Shown here: piece after piece, positions 1-4,606 of the stretch
How the letters are laid out: each line of letters opens with the position of its first letter
How positions within the stretch are numbered: the first letter of the stretch is position 1
Assembly (NCBI GenBank): GCA_038234045.1
Contig: JBBSUX010000170.1
Location: forward strand, 1 to 7,618
Length of the DNA stretch: 7,618 nucleotides
Source of the DNA: JBBSUX01 sp038234045
GTDB lineage: Bacteria; Pseudomonadota; Gammaproteobacteria; Burkholderiales; Burkholderiaceae_C
Direction: 5' to 3'
Program-made: the position numbers and the translations under genes
Notes under the pieces: model-generated
The model's input: the letters and a program-made list of their open reading frames with translations, nothing else
Told to the model about the DNA's origin: nothing
Databases searched by the model: none

Positions 1-26
1 GAGTTCGAATCTCACCGCTTCCGCCA
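1..26 (+). tRNA. 3' end of a tRNA, probably tRNA-Ser (5' part outside window)
   Basis: The first 26 bases read as the end of a tRNA: the last bases of the T stem (GAG), a seven-base T loop TTCGAAT (4-10), the closing T-stem strand CTCAC (11-15), the 3' acceptor strand CGCTTCC (16-22), G at the discriminator position (23) and an encoded CCA (24-26). A G discriminator and an acceptor of this type fit serine tRNAs of Burkholderiales. The anticodon and the long variable arm lie outside the window, so the isoacceptor cannot be given. An intrinsic terminator follows 14 bases later. Confidence 0.85.
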
Positions 27-40
27 GACATCTACTGTTC

Positions 41-67
41 AAGCGCCTTTCGTGGCGCTTTTCTTTT
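41..67 (+). terminator. Intrinsic terminator of the tRNA
   Basis: A perfect 7-bp stem AAGCGCC (41-47) / GGCGCTT (54-60) closes a six-base loop TTTCGT and runs into a T-rich tract TTTTCTTTT (59-67). The position directly after the tRNA 3' end and the classic GC stem plus U tract make this the tRNA transcript's terminator. Confidence 0.85.
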
Positions 68-75
68 ATCTTCTG

Positions 76-119
76 CCAACGTGCTCCCAACGTGCTCCCA
101 ACGTGCTCCCAACGTTCTA
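76..119. repeat. Tandem repeat, 11-bp unit, about 4 copies
   Basis: The unit CCAACGTGCTC occurs three times perfectly (76-86, 87-97, 98-108) and a fourth time as CCAACGTTCTA (109-119, two changes). It begins nine bases after the terminator of the tRNA. The unit length is not a multiple of three, so a reading frame through it shifts with each copy. No function is assigned; it could be a slipped-strand expansion or iterated protein-binding sites. Confidence 0.9.
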
Positions 120-187
120 CCAAGGAGACTGGTTGTTGATCCGCATTGATGTCGAAGGCCTCGGCGACGATCACCGGCCGCACTTTG

Positions 188-225
188 AAGGCGCATGAGC
201 GTAGATTTCTGCGCTCACGCGCCTT
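188..225. other. Long stem-loop (17-bp arms, 4-base loop)
   Basis: Left arm 188-204 begins AAGGCGCATGAGCG and right arm 209-225 ends CGCTCACGCGCCTT. The arms pair over 17 positions around a four-base loop ATTT (205-208), with one A-C mismatch (195/218) and one G-T wobble (202/211). TTATT lies at the right base (224-228), so it could be a weak + strand terminator. It could equally be a REP-like palindrome or a binding site. No intact gene ends just upstream on the + strand. Confidence 0.6.
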
Positions 226-302
226 ATTGCTAGGGACCCTTCGCAACACTCCGTGCAGTGGGTGGTCAGCCGTCTCATTGCTGACAGTCGGCGCAAGGGT
301 GA

Positions 303-584
303 GCGCTTGGAGCACTTTTTAGCTTTTTAGGGGTTATTCAAGTTGGCGCGGGGATTTCCGGAGCGTCAGTCGACTGGTGCCTGCGCCTGACCTGTGGTCA
401 GCCCGAGGTCATCACGAGCGAAACCTGCAGCTGGCTGGTGTTCGACGCGCAAGGTGCTGTCGATCCGCACGCGGCGCATGCCATCGATGCGGTGGCGACG
501 CCCAGCGAAGTCCAGTGGGCCATGCTTCGCGAACAAGTGTTCGGCAACGCTGTGGCTACCTCCGATGCCGGTGTCACACCATGA
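303..584 (+). pseudogene. Coding-like C-terminal gene fragment without a start codon, function unknown
   Basis: A + strand frame opens after a TGA at 300-302 and ends with TGA at 582-584. From about 387 it has strongly biased third positions (mostly G or C), as in the confirmed genes of this window. It reads as an ordinary globular protein tail, including the stretches SWLVFDAQGAVDP and TPSEVQWAMLREQVFGN. There is no in-frame ATG, GTG or TTG before the coding-like part, and the upstream sequence is repeat- and A/T-rich. I therefore read it as the 3' remnant of a gene whose beginning has been lost. I do not recognise the family. The longer ORFs in other frames here have poorer composition. The coding signal could still be chance in GC-rich DNA. 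Confidence 0.4.
315..330. repeat. Direct tandem duplication of CTTTTTAG
   Basis: Two adjacent perfect copies of CTTTTTAG (315-322 and 323-330) make an A/T-rich island inside GC-rich DNA. On the - strand this reads CTAAAAAG twice with TTGAAT upstream, faintly promoter-like but not convincing. It lies at the point where the coding-like frames on the two strands begin. Confidence 0.6.
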
Positions 585-680
585 GCCTTGCGACGAGCTC
601 GACCTCGGCCTTTGGGCCGCGAACGTAAGATCGCCGTGCAAGTCGATGGAGTGACCGCAACAGAATCGGGTGACCGTTGA

Positions 681-1688
681 TCACACCTCTTCGCCCAGCG
701 CATGCTGTTCGCTCGACGCGCTTGGGGTCAGCATCAGCTCGGTCAGCAACGGGAAATGGTCAGACCCGATCGGAGGCAAGCGGCGGATGCTGCGCAACGT
801 GAAGTGATCGCTGAGGAAAAGGTGATCCAGCGGCCAGCGCAAGAACCAGTGACCGGCATGGAAGGTGTTGAACATGCCGCGACCGACGCGTGGGTCCAGC
901 AAATGGCTCAGCTTGCGAAAATTGCGTGTGCTGCGCGACCACGCCACGTCGTTGAGATCACCGGTAACGATCACCGGCGCGGTTGCGCCAGCTACACGAC
1001 GGGCGACCGTCAACAGCTCGGCGTCACGCTCGGTGGATGCATCGTTTTCTGTCGGCGATGGTGGCGCGGGATGCACAAAGTGGGCATGCACGACCTGTCC
1101 ACTGGCCATGCGAATACCTGTCCGCATCGACGGCACGTCGTCCTCGACGAGAAAATCCACATGGCTATCTTCCAGTGGCAAGCGGGCGTACACATGCATG
1201 CCGTATCGGTTGTCCAGCGGGCATTGGATGGTGAAGGGATAGTCCGCCTTCAGTGTGTCGAGCTCCTTCTGCCAGCGCTCGTCCGACTCCAGCGTCACCA
1301 GCACATGAGGTCGGTGCGTTTTCACGAGTTGCAACAGAGGCTGGGCGTTGCGGTTGGACATCCGCACGTTGGACACCAACACCCGCAGCATTTCGCCACC
1401 ATTTGCTGTGGCGGCTGTTTTCACTTCCAGTGGAAACAGCCGGGTGTAGGGCGCGATCCACCAGGCGTGATACAAAAGGCAGCCGGCCGCAACTACGGGC
1501 ACCAGCCACGCTGCCCACCCACCGTCGACCGCCACGAAGAGATCGACCGCAAGCAATGCCGCAGTCATCACAAAAAGTTGCAGGCGCGGAAAGTCCAGCA
1601 CGCGCACCCACCAGACCTTGCTGTGCGAAAGCGGGACTATGGTCAACAGCAGGATCGCAGCCGTTGCACCGGCTGTGTAGAGGTTCAT
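681..1688 (-). CDS. Membrane-anchored endonuclease/exonuclease/phosphatase (EEP) family protein
   Basis: This 335-residue protein has three hydrophobic, probably membrane-spanning segments near the N-terminus (about residues 5-22, 36-55 and 58-78). An EEP (DNase I-like) domain follows from about 100 to 325. Family landmarks are visible in order: SNVRM with N107, VTLESDERW with the metal-binding glutamate E134, VHAHFVHP (201-207), VTGDLND with D244 and N246, PLDHLF with D288/H289, and the terminal GSDHFP with D310/H311. The full catalytic set is present, so the enzyme should be an active Mg-dependent phosphodiesterase or phosphatase. The substrate (nucleic acid, phospholipid or phosphosugar) cannot be told from sequence. 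An odd number of N-terminal segments would place the catalytic domain in the periplasm if the N-terminus is cytoplasmic. The ATG at 1688 has no strong Shine-Dalgarno sequence, but it gives a sensible membrane N-terminus. The gene appears to be transcribed alone. Confidence 0.85.
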   Translation of the reverse strand: MNLYTAGATAAILLLTIVPLSHSKVWWVRVLDFPRLQLFVMTAALLAVDLFVAVDGGWAAWLVPVVAAGCLLYHAWWIAPYTRLFPLEVKTAATANGGEMLRVLVSNVRMSNRNAQPLLQLVKTHRPHVLVTLESDERWQKELDTLKADYPFTIQCPLDNRYGMHVYARLPLEDSHVDFLVEDDVPSMRTGIRMASGQVVHAHFVHPAPPSPTENDASTERDAELLTVARRVAGATAPVIVTGDLNDVAWSRSTRNFRKLSHLLDPRVGRGMFNTFHAGHWFLRWPLDHLFLSDHFTLRSIRRLPPIGSDHFPLLTELMLTPSASSEQHALGEEV

Positions 1689-1715
1689 GGTGGTGTCGGT
1701 CTTGCGTGCGAGAAA

Positions 1716-1775
1716 TCAGCGGTCGATGTGGACGTCGGGGTTGAGGTGGATCTTCATGCGGTTCCGTCCGGACAT
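1716..1775 (-). other. Short coding-like piece (19 codons) upstream of the EEP gene
   Basis: On the - strand an ATG at 1775 opens a 19-codon frame that ends in TGA at 1716, 27 bases before the EEP start codon; an in-frame TAG (1785-1787) precedes it. The last eleven sense codons all end in C, an extreme bias that looks like real coding sequence in this genome. It reads KIHLNPDVHIDR at its end. It may be the 3' end of a broken gene upstream of the EEP gene, or a small upstream ORF coupled to it. No Shine-Dalgarno sequence is evident. Confidence 0.25.
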
Positions 1776-1861
1776 CAAGCGGCTCTAGATCCGGTCCTAC
1801 GGCGGCCGCGTTGGCTCGTGTCTACGATCAGGTCATCTACCCCGACCGGAGCACCGCATAA

Positions 1862-2068
1862 ATGACCGAAAGCCGCACCCCTGACCAGAATGCCGCAGCA
1901 ATCGCGCATTACGAAGCTCTCCGCACTGAACTGCACCGCCTGGGCGACGCGACGGAGCCCGATCAGGCCGCTATCGATAAAGCCATCGATGCGCTGAACT
2001 CTGCATCAGCGGCTTACCGCGAGGCGATCACCGGAGTGAAGGGTAACAACCCGGACGACGACTACTGA
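1862..2068 (+). CDS. Small hypothetical protein, 68 residues
   Basis: This short gene encodes a soluble, charged, probably all-helical protein. Two alanine-rich helices are likely (about residues 9-28 and 34-58), ending in an acidic tail, PDDDY. There is no signal peptide, membrane segment or cysteine. Third codon positions are mostly G or C across the whole frame, which supports real coding. GGAG at 1848-1851 is a weak ribosome binding site ten bases before the ATG. The ATG follows directly on a TAA (1859-1861) that closes another short coding-like frame. It converges on the oxidoreductase gene with only six bases between the stop codons and no visible terminator. I do not recognise a family, and no function is inferred. 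Confidence 0.65.
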   Translation: MTESRTPDQNAAAIAHYEALRTELHRLGDATEPDQAAIDKAIDALNSASAAYREAITGVKGNNPDDDY

Positions 2069-2074
2069 GCTAAA

Positions 2075-4396
2075 TCAACGAGCCGAATCTGTGGAGTCTG
2101 AAGCGGATGTCGAATGCCGCTGAATGCGCACCGGAACCCCCTTTGACGCCGGCGTCTTCGATGCCTTGTCGTGATACCACAGCGGAATGAGCGGGTTCAT
2201 TTCGGGATAGTACCCACCAAGGCAACCGTCAGGCAGATCGAAAGGTGTGATAGTGAGACCGTCCACCCGGCGCTCTACAGCATCTCCGGCATCAGAAACC
2301 AGCGTGACGACTTCGCCCTCCTGCACACCGGCGCGCTGCATTTCTTTCGGGCTGATCAACAAAATGGCGCGTGATCCTTCAAGCCCGCGCAAGCGATCGC
2401 TGAAGCCGTAGATGGTGGTGTTGAACTGGTCGTTGGAACGCATCGTGATCAGGTGATAGCGGCCCGGCGCATCGCCGATGCCGAGCGCGCTCATCACATC
2501 AGGCGTCGTGAAATTCGCCTTCTTGCTCTCGGTTTTCCAGACGCGCTCATGCGCCTCGTTGCCCCTGTAGAAGCCGCCCGGCTCCACCATGCGTTTGCTC
2601 ATGTCGTGGAACTCTTCCGGATAGGTTTGAGCAATCAGGTCGCGCACGATCGTGTAGTCGCCAGTCCAATCGTCCCAACGCCATTTGGGATTTTCCGGCA
2701 GTGTCGCCTTCGCAATGCCGGCGACGATTGCCAGTTCGGACTTGAGCGATTCATGGGCTGGGCGGCGTTTTCCGATAGATCCGTAGATATGGCTGAAGCT
2801 GTCCTCAATCGACACCCACTGCGATCCGCTCGCTTGCATATCCTCCTCCGAACGCGCCAGGCATGGCAACAGATACGAACTGCGCCCATGCACCAGATGG
2901 CTGCGATTGAGCTTGATGGCGATATAGACCGTCAATTGCTGCTCGCGCCAAGCGGTTTCCATCAACCCGCGTTCAGGAATGGCCCGAACAAAATTGCCAC
3001 CCAGGCTGATGAAGCCCTTGACTGTGCCAGCCCGAATTCCCTCGCAGGCATCGACAGTCGTGAGGCCGGTATCGCGTGGCGGTTCGAAATCGAACATTTT
3101 CGCCAGCTTGTCCAGCGGCACCAGCTCAGGCTTTTCCGATATTCCGACTGTGCGCTGACCTTGCACATTGGAGTGTCCTCGTACCGGCGATATGCCTGCA
3201 CCCTGTCGACCGATGTTGCCCCGCATCAGCAACAGGTTGACTAGCATCCCAATGCTTTGCGTGCCATGCACATGCTGCGTCAGGCCCATGCCGTAAACAC
3301 CGATGACGCGCTCGGCCTTGATGTAGACCTCGGCTGCGGCTTGCAGATCGGCTCGCGCAAGGCCCGAGTTCTGTTCGATCTCGTCCCAGCTCGTTGCACG
3401 CGCTTTCTCGAAGAATTCCTCGCTGCCGCTGGTGTGTTGCTCCAGAAACGGATGGTCGAGTAGCGATGGCTCGCCCGCTTCCAGGCGAATCACGTCGGCC
3501 TCGAGCACGTGCTTGCAAAGGCCCATCAGGGCCGCAATGTCGCCACCCGGACGTACCTGAAGGTACATGTGGGACAGCTCGGTGGCATGGCCCGTGAGCA
3601 TCTCGAGCGGGTTCTGCGGATTGATGAAACGCATCAACCCGACTTCACGTACCGGGTTGAAGGTAATGATCTTGCAACCGCGCTTGACCGCTTCCTGTAG
3701 CGGATGCAGAAAGCGCGGGCTGTTGGTGCCGGGGTTCTGGCCGAAATAGAAGATGGCGTCGCAATGCTCGAAATCTTCCAGCAAGCAGGTGCCGACGGGC
3801 GAACCAATCACCTTCTTCAAGCCGACCGAAGTGGTCTCGTGGCACATGTTGGAGCTGTCCGGCAGATTGTTGTTGCCGTACATACGGGCAGTGAGCGCAT
3901 ACAGATACGAAGCTTCCAGCGCAGCCTTGCCCGATGCGTAGAAAACCACCGATTTGGGATCGAGCGCTTTGAGCTCGCGCCCGATGCCGTGAAAAGCCTC
4001 ATCCCAGCTGCACTCGACATACTTGTCGGTGCCCGCGTCGTAGCGCATCGGTGCTGTGAGGCGACCCTGCATTTCAAGATCGTAGTCTGCCCATTGCGAC
4101 AGCTCGGCGACGGTGTGCTTGGCGAAGAATTCTGGTGTGCACCGGTCACGCGTCAGCTCCCAGATGGTCGATTTCGCTCCGTTCTCGCAAAATTCGAAGG
4201 TGTGCGGATGCGCTGGCTTGCCCCATGCGCACGAGCTGCACATGAAGCCTTCTGCCTTGTTCTGGCGCATCAGTGTCTCCACCACGGCCGGCGTGGAGAG
4301 CTCGCGCGCCATCACCTTGCTCATGCCCTTGAGCGATCCCCAGCCACCAGCGGCCCCGTCGTATTCCCTGGTTTCGATGGTCGTGGAATCTGTCAT
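2075..4396 (-). CDS. FdhF/YdeP-family molybdopterin oxidoreductase (formate dehydrogenase alpha-like)
   Basis: With the chosen start the protein has 773 residues, the usual size for this family. AAGGWGSLK lies at 15-23, where YdeP-like proteins begin; an in-frame ATG at 4507 would add 37 low-complexity residues and is less likely. A cysteine cluster, C53-x2-C56 with C70 in FEFCENGAKS, is a candidate iron-sulfur site. The molybdopterin oxidoreductase domain covers about 110-560 and includes NMCHETTSVGL (C185), FYFGQNPGTNSPR and GHSNVQGQRTVG (407-418). The C-terminal dinucleotide-binding domain starts near 645 (YHLITMRSNDQFNTTIYG). No Tat or Sec signal is seen, so the enzyme is probably cytoplasmic. 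The substrate is unknown; E. coli YdeP is linked to acid resistance, but formate oxidation cannot be assumed. No fdhD, electron-transfer subunit or cofactor gene is nearby. The gene is divergent from rarA. Confidence 0.9.
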   Translation of the reverse strand: MTDSTTIETREYDGAAGGWGSLKGMSKVMARELSTPAVVETLMRQNKAEGFMCSSCAWGKPAHPHTFEFCENGAKSTIWELTRDRCTPEFFAKHTVAELSQWADYDLEMQGRLTAPMRYDAGTDKYVECSWDEAFHGIGRELKALDPKSVVFYASGKAALEASYLYALTARMYGNNNLPDSSNMCHETTSVGLKKVIGSPVGTCLLEDFEHCDAIFYFGQNPGTNSPRFLHPLQEAVKRGCKIITFNPVREVGLMRFINPQNPLEMLTGHATELSHMYLQVRPGGDIAALMGLCKHVLEADVIRLEAGEPSLLDHPFLEQHTSGSEEFFEKARATSWDEIEQNSGLARADLQAAAEVYIKAERVIGVYGMGLTQHVHGTQSIGMLVNLLLMRGNIGRQGAGISPVRGHSNVQGQRTVGISEKPELVPLDKLAKMFDFEPPRDTGLTTVDACEGIRAGTVKGFISLGGNFVRAIPERGLMETAWREQQLTVYIAIKLNRSHLVHGRSSYLLPCLARSEEDMQASGSQWVSIEDSFSHIYGSIGKRRPAHESLKSELAIVAGIAKATLPENPKWRWDDWTGDYTIVRDLIAQTYPEEFHDMSKRMVEPGGFYRGNEAHERVWKTESKKANFTTPDVMSALGIGDAPGRYHLITMRSNDQFNTTIYGFSDRLRGLEGSRAILLISPKEMQRAGVQEGEVVTLVSDAGDAVERRVDGLTITPFDLPDGCLGGYYPEMNPLIPLWYHDKASKTPASKGVPVRIQRHSTSASDSTDSAR

Positions 4397-4411
4397 AGCG
4401 AACTTGCTTTC

Positions 4412-4433
4412 GAAAGAAGAAGAGGGAGGAGGG
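4412..4433. other. 22-nt polypurine/polypyrimidine tract in the divergent intergenic region
   Basis: The + strand is uninterrupted purine from 4412 to 4433, mostly GAA and GGA steps, and it contains AGGAGG at 4427-4432. On the other strand this is a pyrimidine tract just before the oxidoreductase start codon, so that gene has no Shine-Dalgarno sequence there. On the + strand the AGGAGG sits six bases before an ATG at 4439, which opens the small ORF overlapping rarA. Confidence 0.7.
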
Positions 4434-4438
4434 CTGAG

Positions 4439-4606
4439 ATGGAACCGGCGGGAGTTGCATGTCAGGTGCCGCTCGTAAGGCCGGTCGGTACTGTCGCTGC
4501 TCGTCATGATTGCGCCAGGAAGGCAGGCGCCTGTTTCAGCGCGTTTCTATCCGCGCAGTTCCCATCCGCGCCCTGGTCGGGCTATAAGACGGCATGTCCA
4601 GCATGA
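4439..4606 (+). CDS. Possible 55-residue upstream ORF overlapping the rarA start
   Basis: An ATG at 4439 is preceded at ideal distance by a consensus Shine-Dalgarno sequence AGGAGG (4427-4432). The frame runs 55 codons and stops at TGA 4604-4606, which overlaps the second in-frame ATG of rarA (4603-4605) as ATGA, the usual arrangement for translational coupling. The peptide has four cysteines (8, 26, 34, 53) and no recognised domain. Codon bias is only moderate and the frame lies partly in a presumed promoter region, so it may be fortuitous. The frame is also open further upstream, antisense to the oxidoreductase gene. Confidence 0.3.
   Translation: MEPAGVACQVPLVRPVGTVAARHDCARKAGACFSAFLSAQFPSAPWSGYKTACPA
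4559..4588 (+). promoter_or_regulatory. Candidate sigma-70 promoter of rarA
   Basis: TATAAG (4583-4588) is a good -10 match. TTCCCA (4559-4564), 18 bases upstream, is a modest -35 match. Transcription would begin around 4594-4595, at or next to the first rarA ATG, so the transcript would be nearly leaderless. No Shine-Dalgarno sequence is seen within 20 bases of that ATG, which agrees with such an arrangement but does not prove it. Confidence 0.4.

Noticed and set aside
366..703. - strand frames of 91 and 101 codons near the start of the window
   Set aside because: Their composition is poorer than that of the opposite + strand frame, which has the stronger third-position bias; no domain is recognisable.
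1784..1809. XbaI (TCTAGA) and NotI (GCGGCCGC) sites 12 bases apart, suggesting a vector polylinker
   Set aside because: No further linker sites or vector sequence are present and the flanks read as continuous chromosomal DNA; coincidence in GC-rich sequence is more likely.
702..1865. 387-codon open frame on the + strand across the EEP gene
   Set aside because: It is exactly antisense to a gene with a complete set of EEP motifs. Its translation is rich in His, Arg, Gln and Cys with no recognisable domain, as expected of a GC-rich shadow frame.
4397..4507. N-terminal extension of the oxidoreductase to the ATG at 4507
   Set aside because: The 37 extra residues are Ser/Pro-rich and unlike the family N-terminus. 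The ATG at 4396 gives the normal length and places AAGGWGS where it is expected.
2453..4606. Long + strand frames opposite the oxidoreductase gene (263 and 300 codons)
   Set aside because: They are shadows of a well-conserved molybdopterin enzyme. Only the final 55 codons of the second, which lie in intergenic DNA and have their own Shine-Dalgarno sequence, were kept as a low-confidence candidate.
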